Assembly (NCBI GenBank): GCA_965234685.1
Contig: OZ248539.1
Coordinates: 1,116,001 to 1,180,000 of the forward strand
Reading direction: 5' to 3'
Length of the DNA: 64,000 nucleotides
Origin: Fimbriimonas planktonicus
Lineage (GTDB): Bacteria > Armatimonadota > Fimbriimonadia > Fimbriimonadales > Fimbriimonadaceae
A program made the translations under genes and the position numbers. Positions 1 through 7,709 of the stretch are shown here, piece by piece; the first letter of the stretch is position 1; each line of letters opens with the position of its first letter. The notes under the pieces were generated by a model that made no database searches, had not been told where the DNA came from, and saw nothing but the letters and a program-made list of their open reading frames with translations.

Positions 1-1
1 A

Positions 2-325
2 GGCTGGGGGCATTCTTGCGAGGTTTGGAGCGGGGAACGGCTGGTTGGTGGGGTTTACGGAATCGCGCTGGGCGGGACGTTTTGCGCGGAGTCGATGTTT
101 CATCGCGAGACGGACGCGAGTAAGGTTGCGCTGTATCACTTGGTTGAAAAGTGTCGGGAGCTTGGGTTTGTGCTGTTTGACGCGCAGATCATGAATGACC
201 ATCTGGTGTCGCTGGGGGCGTTTCCGGTGACCAACCAGAAGTACTTGACCCTTTTGCAGCGGGCGCTGAAGGTGAAAACGGTTTGGGATCAGTGCCCGTT
301 TAAGACCTCTGATCCCGAGGATTAA
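2..325 (+). CDS. aat: Leucyl/phenylalanyl-tRNA--protein transferase, C-terminal part
   Basis: Only the last 107 codons are in the window; the gene starts to the left. Aat transfers Leu or Phe from tRNA to N-terminal Arg/Lys of proteins, marking them for ClpS/ClpAP degradation in the cytoplasm (N-end rule). The family signatures are visible: a glycine-rich strand (GVYGIALGG), the ESMFHR motif followed by DASKVALYHL, and LFDAQIMNDHLVSLGA near the end. The reading frame runs open from base 2 into the ORF, so the ATG inside ESMFHR is not the true start. It converges on the SIS gene and their stop codons overlap by three bases. Confidence 0.93.
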   Translation, partial: GWGHSCEVWSGERLVGGVYGIALGGTFCAESMFHRETDASKVALYHLVEKCRELGFVLFDAQIMNDHLVSLGAFPVTNQKYLTLLQRALKVKTVWDQCPFKTSDPED

Positions 326-1266
326 AGGGTTCGCGTCACCTTGCGTAGGAATCGGGCATCGTCAGGGTCGAGGCCGCGGGCCCTTGCGGTGAGGAGAGCG
401 AGGCATTGGCCGAAGATGACGTCCCAAATAGGTTTGATTTCGTCCGGGGCGGAGTTTGTCGGGGCTAGGATGACTTCGCAGCCGTTCTCTGCAAGGTGCG
501 GCTTGTCGCCGTCGTAGCTGATGGCGACGCTGTTTGGGCCGGCGAGGGCCTTCGGGCCGTGTTCGAAGTCTGCGGAAGAGTATGCCTTTGCGGGGATGAG
601 CGAACATTCCATCAGTTTCAGCGCGGTCTCCATGGCGGTGCTGAAACCGTAGCCACGAGAAAGGCAGAAGATGGGCGAGCTTCGGACGACTGGTCCGCTA
701 GCAATAAGGGCGGAATTGAAGCATTCGGCCATCCAGGCAGGGTCTGGCAGGACGGGCTCGGGGAGGGATTGGCTGAGTTCGCGAACTAACTCGTAGAGCG
801 CGAGAAGGGTTGCAGAGTAGGTCTTTGTCGCCGCTATGGATTTCTCTTCTCCCGCGTTGATGAGGATGTTGTGGTCAGCGACGGTGGTGAGGCGCGAGCC
901 GGGAGTGTTGGTGATGGCTACGGTGGTGTGACCGGCATGTTTCAGGTGTTCGAGGACTTCGGAAACGTCTGGCGCGGCGCCGCTTTGGGAAATGCCGATG
1001 GCCAGGCACTTTGGATAGCGGACGGTTGCGTCGTATCGGGTCCAGACGCTCGGCGCGGCCAGGGAGACCGGTATGCCGAGTTTGACCTCGAACAGGTAAC
1101 GGGCATAGAGCGCGGCGTTGTCCGACGACCCGCGGGCGGCGAGGAGGACCATCTCGAACGGCCCTCGCTCGCAAATTTTGCTCAAGATCGGCGCGTAGCT
1201 TTCTGGCCCCGCGCTCAGTATCGATGGTTGTTCGCGAATCTCCCGCTCCATTGCAAGGCCGTACAT
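322..1266 (-). CDS. Double-SIS sugar-phosphate isomerase/deaminase (GlmS C-half-like, NagB-II/AgaS type)
   Basis: 314 residues made of two SIS domains and no glutaminase domain, so it is not a full GlmS. Sugar-phosphate binding motifs are ARGSSDNAA (about 44-52), SQSGAAPD (93-100), AATKTYSA (145-152) and SRGYGFSTAMETALKLME in the second domain, followed by DFEHGPKA. The C-terminus DPDDARFLRKVTRTL matches the style of stand-alone glucosamine-6-phosphate deaminases of the NagB-II/AgaS group. The likely role is amino-sugar phosphate catabolism or cell-wall sugar recycling. A second Met five codons in (1251) is a possible start. A CATAAT hexamer lies eight bases before the first ATG. It diverges from the kinase gene. 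Confidence 0.8.
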   Translation of the reverse strand: MYGLAMEREIREQPSILSAGPESYAPILSKICERGPFEMVLLAARGSSDNAALYARYLFEVKLGIPVSLAAPSVWTRYDATVRYPKCLAIGISQSGAAPDVSEVLEHLKHAGHTTVAITNTPGSRLTTVADHNILINAGEEKSIAATKTYSATLLALYELVRELSQSLPEPVLPDPAWMAECFNSALIASGPVVRSSPIFCLSRGYGFSTAMETALKLMECSLIPAKAYSSADFEHGPKALAGPNSVAISYDGDKPHLAENGCEVILAPTNSAPDEIKPIWDVIFGQCLALLTARARGLDPDDARFLRKVTRTL

Positions 1267-1277
1267 CGAATCTGATT

Positions 1278-2972
1278 ATGGGAGACATACTTTCGACTGT
1301 GCTCCCAGAACAACGACTGGCCCGACTTGTTGCAGCGACTTTGCGCGAACCGGATGCAGAGATAGCGATCTCCGGGCTGCTGGATGGGCTGATTGGACTG
1401 GTTGGCGCAAGTCACTCTTTGCTGGCGGTGCTGGACGAGGAAGTTGGCGACTTGACCGTTCGATACGGGAGTGGCCGGGATTGGGAAACCGTTGCGCAGA
1501 ACCGGCATTTGCCTCTGGATATGGGGCTGAAAGAGGGGATCGTGGGCTGGGTTGCGGCCACGGGGACCAGCGTTGTTGCGGGGAATGTGCGCGAGGATCC
1601 GAAGTACCGGGCGCTGTTTGATTCGACTCTGAGCGAAATGGCGGTCCCGGTTCGCGACATCAGCGGACGGCTGCGGGCGGTTTTGAACGTGGAGTCGGAT
1701 CATGAGCATGCGTTCTCGGATTCGGATCAAACGATCATTGAAAGTGCGGCGACGATTTGTGCGTCGTTGATCGATCGGATTGACCAGAATCGCCGCGAAG
1801 AAGCGCTGATCCAGATTGGAAACTCGCTGGACACGGTGATGGACGAGGCTGATCTGATTCAGCAAGTCATCGAGATTGCGGAGCAGACGTTGCGGCTCCA
1901 CTCGTGCAGTATTTTTCTCTTCGATGCCAACAATCGGCAGATTGTCCTGCGGGGCACGATTGGGCGTTTGAAGGACCAGATTGGACTGCTCACCTACGAC
2001 AAAGGGGAAGGGTTCACGGGATGGGTTGCGCAGAATGGAAAGCCGATTTTGCTGGACGATCCGCAGACGGATACGCGATGGCGTGGGAAGTACGTGGAGA
2101 TTCCGAGCGAGCAGATTGCTAGCTTCTTGGCCGTGCCGATCATGTTCCGAAATCACATTCACGGGGTGATTCGAGCCCTGCGGCGCCGGAGTGATAACCC
2201 GTTTGTTGATAACCGGTTTACGAGCATGGATGAGCGGTTGTTGCAGGCGATTGCCGAGCAGGTGGCTTCGGGGCTTGAGAACATTCAGATCATGTCGAAA
2301 ATCGTCCGCAGCGAGCGGATGATCGCTTGGGGCGAACTGAGTGCGAAGTCGTCGCATATGATTGGGAATCGCATTTTTGCCATTAAGGGCGACGTGAATG
2401 AGCTGGGTTTTCTGGCTTCAGAACCCGTTCTGGACATTGAGAGTATTCGGAGCCTACAGAAGAGCTTGTCGGTCAACGTAATGCGTGTCGAGGAGATCCT
2501 CAACGACTTCCGCGACTTTGTTTCGGCGACGCAGATACAGAAGCAGCCGATTGATATCAACACGCTGGTTAAGGAAACGGTTGAGGAAGTGTTTCCAAAG
2601 CGGAGTCCGATTCAGTTGGTGCTAACGCTCAATGAGCTTCCGCCGGTGTTGGCGGATGATCGGCGTTTGCGGCGGGCGATTTCCGAACTGATCGAGAACA
2701 GCCTGCACCACATTACAGATGGACAGCTTTCGGTGACGACCGAGCTGACTTCGGACGATGAATACGTTAGGATCGTCATTGCCGACACCGGGCCAGGCAT
2801 CGAGCCAGATCGGAAAGAAACCATTTTCCAGCCGTTCTATTCGGGACGAGCGAAAGGGATGGGCCTGGGTTTGAGCATCGTGAAGGGAATCCTAGAAGCT
2901 CATGGCGGAAACGCCACCGAGGAAGGGGTTTTGGGTCAGGGGGCCCGGTTCGTTCTGGTGCTACCGGCTTGA
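1278..2972 (+). CDS. GAF-GAF sensor histidine kinase, orphan
   Basis: 564 residues from ATG 1278; an upstream in-frame start at 1224 would overlap the divergent gene and adds no domain. Two GAF domains (roughly 10-165 and 175-335) have no membrane segments, so this is a cytoplasmic sensor of a small ligand or redox state. A dimerisation segment follows with candidate phospho-acceptor His360 (SSHMIGNRIF), then a HATPase domain with N box (AISELIENSLHH), G1 box (IADTGPGIEP) and G2 box (GMGLGLSIVKG). The H-box is atypical, close to the HxIxN type of HisKA kinases. No response regulator is adjacent, so its partner is elsewhere. Confidence 0.85.
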   Translation: MGDILSTVLPEQRLARLVAATLREPDAEIAISGLLDGLIGLVGASHSLLAVLDEEVGDLTVRYGSGRDWETVAQNRHLPLDMGLKEGIVGWVAATGTSVVAGNVREDPKYRALFDSTLSEMAVPVRDISGRLRAVLNVESDHEHAFSDSDQTIIESAATICASLIDRIDQNRREEALIQIGNSLDTVMDEADLIQQVIEIAEQTLRLHSCSIFLFDANNRQIVLRGTIGRLKDQIGLLTYDKGEGFTGWVAQNGKPILLDDPQTDTRWRGKYVEIPSEQIASFLAVPIMFRNHIHGVIRALRRRSDNPFVDNRFTSMDERLLQAIAEQVASGLENIQIMSKIVRSERMIAWGELSAKSSHMIGNRIFAIKGDVNELGFLASEPVLDIESIRSLQKSLSVNVMRVEEILNDFRDFVSATQIQKQPIDINTLVKETVEEVFPKRSPIQLVLTLNELPPVLADDRRLRRAISELIENSLHHITDGQLSVTTELTSDDEYVRIVIADTGPGIEPDRKETIFQPFYSGRAKGMGLGLSIVKGILEAHGGNATEEGVLGQGARFVLVLPA

Positions 2973-2978
2973 AGGTCG

Positions 2979-2984
2979 CATAAT
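2979..2984 (+). promoter_or_regulatory. Candidate -10 hexamer, leaderless geometry
   Basis: CATAAT ends six bases before ATG 2991. No Shine-Dalgarno is present. This is the same spacing as at other unit-first genes in the window; no convincing -35 is seen. Confidence 0.4.
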
Positions 2985-2990
2985 GTTTTT

Positions 2991-4049
2991 ATGCAGTTGT
3001 TGGCCCTCGGCCTCACCTTTGCGCTTTATCAGGAGCCAGAGCTTGTTCCATACGCGGACAAAGACCTCAATCTAGGATTTTCGCATCCCGCGTCTTGGAA
3101 TATCGAAAAGCGCGATAAACGTCGGACGGTTCTACGAATTCCGGCCGATACCGCCGACCGAAGTGGGCAGTTGGAGCTGATCCGGGCCAATTTCCGTGGC
3201 GACACCGAAGCTTGGCAGAGTCTGCAGCGCACTTCCAACGAGCTTCAAAAGCGAGTGGTGAACCGACAGTGGGAGCAGCAGGTACTTGGCGTTCCTCTGC
3301 TTCTGACTCAGTTGGAGTACAGCGAGAAGGGAGTGGCTTACACCCAGGTTTCGGGCTTGTTCTATAGCCGAACTTCTCAGAAATTGCTGTTCCATCTTCG
3401 TGCTCCAGGCACCTCGTTTGAGAACGTTTGGTTCCAGTGGCAGAAGGTCATGGAGACATTCAAGACCATTAATGGCGATCCGCTGCCGGTGGAAGATCCA
3501 ACCGCGCCACCGCCAACGAAGAAGCAAGTCCAAGTTCGTCCTGCCCGAACGGTTCTGGATGATGGCGTGACAAAGCCATCGTCCGTTAATGCCAAGCCTT
3601 TGGCGTCAATGACGGTTTCCGAACGGACGGTCAACATCCTTGCCGCATCGGGCTGGGAACTTGAGAATGTGAATGGTGCGAAGGCAGAGTTCTTCTTCAA
3701 AAAGCAGAACCTTCGGGTTGTGGTGGAGCTCAACTTCCTGGCTGACAGCTTGGAGCCATCGCGGGCGTTGATGGCGAAAGCGTCTGAACGACTTCCGCTA
3801 TTCAAGAGCGTGAGTTACCGAGAGGATGTTGAAGCCGAAGCGACCCCGGCGGGTGGAACCGTGGGTTCAGTTTTGCGCGTGGGCCTTAATCAACAAGATC
3901 AGAAGATTGCTGCGTACGACGCCTACCTGAAGAGCTCTGATTTCTATGTGCTCGTTGCGGCCGAGAGCTCGGACTTGAATAAATGGAAGGGGCAACAGCG
4001 GGAGATCAAGCGCTTGCTCAGCTCCCTTAAGCTCAGCACGAACCCGTGA
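2991..4049 (+). CDS. Secreted protein with two PsbP/DcrB-like halves, unknown function
   Basis: 352 residues. A short signal peptide (MQLLALGLTFALYQ) is followed by two similar-sized halves separated by a Pro/Lys-rich linker (about 165-195, PTAPPPTKKQVQVRP). The first half opens with DKDLNLGFSHPASWNI, a pattern typical of PsbP/DcrB-fold proteins (loosely related to Mog1/PsbP), and the second half looks like a diverged copy. I cannot assign a function. Its stop TGA overlaps the GTG start of tsaB by four bases, so the two are translationally coupled and probably share an operon with murB. Confidence 0.7.
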   Translation: MQLLALGLTFALYQEPELVPYADKDLNLGFSHPASWNIEKRDKRRTVLRIPADTADRSGQLELIRANFRGDTEAWQSLQRTSNELQKRVVNRQWEQQVLGVPLLLTQLEYSEKGVAYTQVSGLFYSRTSQKLLFHLRAPGTSFENVWFQWQKVMETFKTINGDPLPVEDPTAPPPTKKQVQVRPARTVLDDGVTKPSSVNAKPLASMTVSERTVNILAASGWELENVNGAKAEFFFKKQNLRVVVELNFLADSLEPSRALMAKASERLPLFKSVSYREDVEAEATPAGGTVGSVLRVGLNQQDQKIAAYDAYLKSSDFYVLVAAESSDLNKWKGQQREIKRLLSSLKLSTNP

Positions 4050-4624
4050 TCATTGCGTTTAGCACGTCGAGTCCACAGGCAAGCGTCGCCCTGATTTCGG
4101 GCGAGGACGTTGTGTTCTCGGCGAGCGAACCTGCGAACCGGCAGGCAGGTGAAGTTTGCCTGCGGCTGCTGCAGCAAGGTTTGCGAGAGGCCGGGCGGGA
4201 GCTCCGTGCCGCCTCGATCTTCGCGGCTGATCTGGGCCCTGGCTCCTTCACCGGCGTTCGGGTCGGCATTGTTTTGGCGAAGAGCTTTGCCTTTGCCCAA
4301 GGCGTGCCGTGCATCGGGGCGTCTTCGTTTGATCTGATCATGCGCGGTGGTTCAGCATTCGTGCCGACCCGAAAGGGTGAATTCTGGCTCCGAGAACCTG
4401 GGCAGGAAAGTCGCCGAACCCACGAGTTGCCGGAGACCAGCGTTGGCTACGGGGCCGAAGATCGCCCGAGCCAGTTTCCCGGAGCCGAACGATTAGCGGA
4501 GTTCTGGTCTGAATTGCCCTTGCTGGCGGCCGAGGCTTTGTTGCCGGAATATATGGCCGAGCCGAACATCTCGACGCCGAAGAAGCCGTATAAGACTTCC
4601 GCTGGGGCAGTCAATGCTTCGTAA
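4046..4624 (+). CDS. tsaB: tRNA threonylcarbamoyladenosine biosynthesis protein TsaB
   Basis: 192 residues with GTG start overlapping the preceding stop (GTGA). TsaB is the non-catalytic ASKHA-fold partner of TsaD, needed to place t6A at position 37 of ANN-decoding tRNAs. The N-terminal strand IIAFSTSSPQASVAL and the conserved DLGPGSFTGVRVGI segment (about 65-80) followed by AKSFAFAQGVPCIGASSFDL are diagnostic. The C-terminal half is short and weakly conserved, as is common in small TsaB proteins. tsaD and tsaE are not in the window. The murB start lies eleven bases inside the 3' end. Confidence 0.88.
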   Translation: MIIAFSTSSPQASVALISGEDVVFSASEPANRQAGEVCLRLLQQGLREAGRELRAASIFAADLGPGSFTGVRVGIVLAKSFAFAQGVPCIGASSFDLIMRGGSAFVPTRKGEFWLREPGQESRRTHELPETSVGYGAEDRPSQFPGAERLAEFWSELPLLAAEALLPEYMAEPNISTPKKPYKTSAGAVNAS

Positions 4625-5549
4625 CGTTTCGTTAAAACCATACGTGACCTTGCGGGCTGGCGGCTCGGCAGAGCGGTTTGTAACTGCCCGTGATCGTGAT
4701 GAGCTCGCTATGCACGCCCTGATAGCGCAAGCCGAAGGTTGGCCGATTTCGGTGCTTGGCTGGGGCAGCAATATGTTGCCATCCGACGACGGCGTTCCCG
4801 GAATCGTGATCCGCAATCTTGCTCGAACTTTTCAGGATGACGGGACGGGCTCTGTCTGGGTGGAGACTGGATTTGGCTATCAAGACTTGTTCTTGAAGAC
4901 GGTCCAGCTTGGCTACCGCGGACTCGAGTTTGCCGTCGGCATTCCTGGCAGCATCGGAGGGGCGTTAGTCAGTAATGCCGGTGCCTATCGCAGCAATATC
5001 AGCGAGTTTGTTCGCGAACTCGACGTGGTCTGGAACGGCAAGAGGGAAGTTGTTGGTGCCGATTGGATGGGGTTCAAGTACCGAGACTCGGTGCTTCGTA
5101 CGGGTGAAGTCACGAATGCGGTCGTATTGGCGATTCGGATGGAACTCCCTCGCGGACCCCGAAAGGCCGCCTACGATGAAGCGCGAGAGTATCAGCGACA
5201 GCGGATTTCGAAGCAGCCACCATCGCCAAGCGCAGGCAGTTTTTTCAAGAACGTCACGGACCTCTCGCTCGCGACCACGCTTGACGATTTGCCTGGCCCA
5301 CTGAAAGAGAAAGGGATCATTCCGGCCGGTTTCCTCATTGAGCGTGCCGGGCTTAAGGGATTCCGGATCGGAGGCGCAGCGGTCGGCAAGCGACACGCAA
5401 ACTTCATTCTCAACATCAATGGCGCTACCGCAACGGAAATTCGCCTGGTAGCCGAGCACGTGAAGCATGCCATCCGGTCGAAGTACGGAGTTTTGCTTGA
5501 AGAGGAAGTGCTCTTTGCCGGCGACTGGTCGCGGTTCAGCGTAAATTAG
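4614..5549 (+). CDS. murB: UDP-N-acetylenolpyruvoylglucosamine reductase (type I MurB)
   Basis: 311 residues; FAD enzyme that reduces UDP-GlcNAc-enolpyruvate to UDP-MurNAc in cytoplasmic peptidoglycan synthesis. FAD-binding signatures are LRAGGSAERF at the N-terminus, LGWGSNML (about 44-51) and GLEFAVGIPGSIGGALVSNAG. The active-site serine sits in SAGSFFKNV (about 205-213), and PAGFLIERAGLKGFRIGGA plus KHANFILN-type C-terminal motifs are present, with the terminal EEEVLFAG carrying the conserved Glu. Length and layout are those of E. coli-like type I enzymes. The gene overlaps tsaB by eleven bases. The 3' end overlaps a convergent small gene by fourteen bases. Confidence 0.95.
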   Translation: MLRNVSLKPYVTLRAGGSAERFVTARDRDELAMHALIAQAEGWPISVLGWGSNMLPSDDGVPGIVIRNLARTFQDDGTGSVWVETGFGYQDLFLKTVQLGYRGLEFAVGIPGSIGGALVSNAGAYRSNISEFVRELDVVWNGKREVVGADWMGFKYRDSVLRTGEVTNAVVLAIRMELPRGPRKAAYDEAREYQRQRISKQPPSPSAGSFFKNVTDLSLATTLDDLPGPLKEKGIIPAGFLIERAGLKGFRIGGAAVGKRHANFILNINGATATEIRLVAEHVKHAIRSKYGVLLEEEVLFAGDWSRFSVN

Positions 5550-5850
5550 CGCGATCTTCTGAGCCTGGCACGGTTAGCCAGCCGTTCTCAGATGCCGTCG
5601 TGACAAGCACATACGTTCCGGTAATGAACAGGCTTGCAAAGAGCAGGTTGAGCGACCAGGTCAGCATCAAGATGCCGTATCGTCGTGCGAATCGATCCTG
5701 CCGGGTGAGCGACTGACGAGCGCGCTCTCCAAATTTCCCGGGCATCAGACCGGTAACGTTTCGACGCATTCTCTTGATGGGTGGTCGTCGCATGTACCAA
5801 ACAAGGGCTATCCAGATTTGCCTTGCAAGGAAACGAGTCAACTGGCCCAT
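5536..5850 (-). CDS. Small membrane protein, unknown
   Basis: 104 residues, strongly basic in the first 55 (many Arg), with one clear transmembrane helix near the C-terminal third (ILMLTWSLNLLFASLFITGTY) and possibly a weak one at the N-terminus. I recognise no family. Support for a real gene comes from the start: TAAACT lies six bases before the ATG, the pattern seen at other unit-first genes here, and the ORF fills the space exactly between murB and the PAP2 gene. It diverges from the PAP2 gene over 33 bases. Confidence 0.55.
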   Translation of the reverse strand: MGQLTRFLARQIWIALVWYMRRPPIKRMRRNVTGLMPGKFGERARQSLTRQDRFARRYGILMLTWSLNLLFASLFITGTYVLVTTASENGWLTVPGSEDRANLR

Positions 5851-5856
5851 AGCAGT

Positions 5857-5862
5857 AGTTTA
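5857..5862 (-). promoter_or_regulatory. Candidate -10 hexamer, leaderless geometry
   Basis: TAAACT on the minus strand, six bases before the ATG at 5850. It is face to face with the hexamer of the PAP2 gene. Confidence 0.5.
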
Positions 5863-5871
5863 CGTTTGAGA

Positions 5872-5877
5872 TACCAT
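5872..5877 (+). promoter_or_regulatory. Candidate -10 hexamer, leaderless geometry
   Basis: TACCAT, six bases before ATG 5884 (three before the adjacent ATG 5881). The spacing rule favours the second ATG as the start of the PAP2 gene. Confidence 0.4.
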
Positions 5878-5883
5878 CCGATG

Positions 5884-6456
5884 ATGCAGCGAGTCGATAT
5901 CCCCATTTTCTATTGGGTGAATCGATGGCCCGAGGCTTGGGCGACCTTTTTTCGGTTTCTGAGCGAAGCAACGAACTACGCGGGGGTCAAGATTTTCCTT
6001 GTCACGTTGCTCCTCGCGATGATGTTTCGAAGCCGGAACTCGCGCTTGGCGGCGATTCAGGCTTTGGTGGCTTTCCCAATCGCTAACGAAATCACCGACG
6101 TTTTGAAGCAACAACTTCCCGATCCCAGACCGTTTCAAGTTTTGCCCGACGTCATCATGCGAGTGGGTGGAACGGACAGCATGGGGACCGCCAGCGCTCA
6201 CAGTGCGAATATGGCGGCGGTTGCCGTTGCGATGACGCTCAATCTGAAGTGGTGGGGCGCACCGTGGATTATCATCGCGGTTCTCACCGGAATCAGCCGT
6301 ATCTATTGCGGCGCCCATTTCCCGGGACAGGTCCTTTGGGGATGGTGCGTGGGAATTTCGGTCGGATTTGCCGTACATTTCTTATGGCGCGCCATTGAAA
6401 CGTGGCGGCGCCAGCGAAACGAGCCCGCGACAGCAGGAGCAAATCATGCCGAATAA
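5884..6456 (+). CDS. PAP2-family membrane phosphatase
   Basis: 190 residues with about five transmembrane segments. The three PAP2 phosphatase motifs are present in order: KQQLPDPRPF (motif 1, KxxxxxxRP), ASAHSANM (motif 2, normally PSGH; the Pro-Ser-Gly part is altered but the catalytic His is kept) and SRIYCGAHFPGQVLWGW (motif 3, SRxxxxxHxxxD, here with Gln at the last position). The family dephosphorylates undecaprenyl pyrophosphate, phosphatidate or similar lipid phosphates at the membrane. The substitution of the motif 3 Asp by Gln is unusual and may lower activity. Two tandem ATGs at 5881/5884 could start it. The downstream M50B-like gene starts inside its 3' end. Confidence 0.8.
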   Translation: MQRVDIPIFYWVNRWPEAWATFFRFLSEATNYAGVKIFLVTLLLAMMFRSRNSRLAAIQALVAFPIANEITDVLKQQLPDPRPFQVLPDVIMRVGGTDSMGTASAHSANMAAVAVAMTLNLKWWGAPWIIIAVLTGISRIYCGAHFPGQVLWGWCVGISVGFAVHFLWRAIETWRRQRNEPATAGANHAE

Positions 6457-7165
6457 GACCACCGCGCAACGAGCGCTAATTGTTGCTGCCATCGCCACGC
6501 TGGTGTTGATGTCCTTTGGTCCGTTCCGACCGCTTCTCATCCCGCTGCTGTACTTGAACACGCACATTCACGAACTGGCTCATGCATTCGCAGCGCTTGG
6601 TACGGGCGGAGTGCCAGAGATGATTCAGGTGTTCCCGGATGGCTCCGGAACTACTCCGGTACGTGGCGGAAACATCCTCGTGATTGGAAGTGCGGGTTAC
6701 GTTGGTGCGAGCATCTTTGGCGCGGCGCTGATTCTGTACAGCACCACCGTCCAGCGAGCGCAGCACGCACTACTAGGAACGAGCTTTCTGCTCGTCATCT
6801 CGCTACTGGCTCTGGTGCGAGGAAATCCTGTTGGAATGGTGAGCGGAGTCATCATCGCTATCCTCTTCGCGGTTCTAGGAAATACCAAGAACGACCTTCC
6901 GATTTACGCGGCGCAATTCATCGGGGTGCAGCAGTGTCTGAACAGCATCACCAGCGTTCTCACCGTTTTTAAGATGAGCGGCTGGACCGGTGGAACGTCG
7001 GACGCCACCATTCTTCAAGAAGTGACGGGACTGCCTGCCGCGGTTTGGGCGTTCTCTTGGGTCGCGATCAGCCTCGGCCTGATCGGCTGGTCGCTTCATC
7101 AATCTTTTGGTGCGGCTAAGGGGAAGTCTTCTTCGGCAAAGAAGATTCCGAAGGCGTCCCGCTAG
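6446..7165 (+). CDS. M50B-like membrane metalloprotease-family protein
   Basis: 239 residues from ATG 6446; the upstream in-frame extension is rejected because it lies wholly inside the PAP2 gene and lacks a membrane start. About six transmembrane helices. HELAH at residues 42-46 (THIHELAHAFAALGTGG) is the zinc motif of the Peptidase_M50B-like family, followed by a glycine-rich GSAGYVGASIFGAALI helix as in site-2 type proteases. Substrate is unknown; relatives are often annotated as M50 family proteins without proven peptidase activity. It overlaps the PAP2 gene by eleven bases and converges on the GerMN gene with a 50-base overlap. Confidence 0.75.
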   Translation: MPNKTTAQRALIVAAIATLVLMSFGPFRPLLIPLLYLNTHIHELAHAFAALGTGGVPEMIQVFPDGSGTTPVRGGNILVIGSAGYVGASIFGAALILYSTTVQRAQHALLGTSFLLVISLLALVRGNPVGMVSGVIIAILFAVLGNTKNDLPIYAAQFIGVQQCLNSITSVLTVFKMSGWTGGTSDATILQEVTGLPAAVWAFSWVAISLGLIGWSLHQSFGAAKGKSSSAKKIPKASR

Positions 7166-7709
7166 GGCGGATCACTTTAGTAGGATTCTCGATCTCAAAG
7201 TGCCCAAGGCTCTCGATGGTTGTTCCTTCAACGGTCAGTCGGAACGAGTCGATGTTCTCAAACTGTCCCAAGTTCTTCGAAAGAGCCTCGATAAACTCCG
7301 ATTCGGCCATGCTGCCGAAGCCGCTTTCGACCGCCGGGTTCATGCTCAGGGTAGCCACTCCGTGATCAATATCGATTCCTAGACACCGAATCTCCGTGAG
7401 TCCGAGCGCCTGAATGGTTTCGTTGGTGCTGTATAGCGCGGGGCCCTTGGAGATCGGGATTTCGACCGGGGCCGAGAGTTCTAGCTTTTCGCCGTTCAGT
7501 TTCACAAACCGAACCTTTTGCATCTTCTCCGCTACCGGAGCATCGGGCTTGTTGGTTGTTTCCGTGTTCGATTGTCGGCGCATTGCGTCGGGCACGCGTT
7601 GCGCTTGAGGCGTCTGCATCACGTAGGTTGCCACGCCAGCCAGGCCAACGGCCGATATCAAGAATGCCGCAATTATCGCGCCTCTATTTGCGCCTGAGTT
7701 ACTTGCCAT
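7116..7709 (-). CDS. GerMN-domain membrane-anchored protein
   Basis: 197 residues: an N-terminal anchor (about 10-30), a Pro/Asn-rich linker, then a GerMN-type domain. Its hallmarks are ALYSTNETIQAL, the strand pair LGIDIDHGVATLSMNPAVE and a run of acidic/small residues in EFIEALSKNLGQFENIDSFRLTVEG. GerMN domains occur in sporulation protein GerM and in envelope proteins paired with amidases. Here the gene begins eleven bases inside the amidase gene, so the two are coupled and probably act together on the cell wall. No other sporulation gene is in the window, so a sporulation role is not supported. Confidence 0.75.
   Translation of the reverse strand: MASNSGANRGAIIAAFLISAVGLAGVATYVMQTPQAQRVPDAMRRQSNTETTNKPDAPVAEKMQKVRFVKLNGEKLELSAPVEIPISKGPALYSTNETIQALGLTEIRCLGIDIDHGVATLSMNPAVESGFGSMAESEFIEALSKNLGQFENIDSFRLTVEGTTIESLGHFEIENPTKVIRPSGTPSESSLPKKTSP

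Noticed and set aside
2961..2978. -35 elements for the leaderless promoters
   Set aside because: I looked 15-19 bases upstream of each hexamer and found no consistent TTGACA-like sequence, so I claim only the -10 position.
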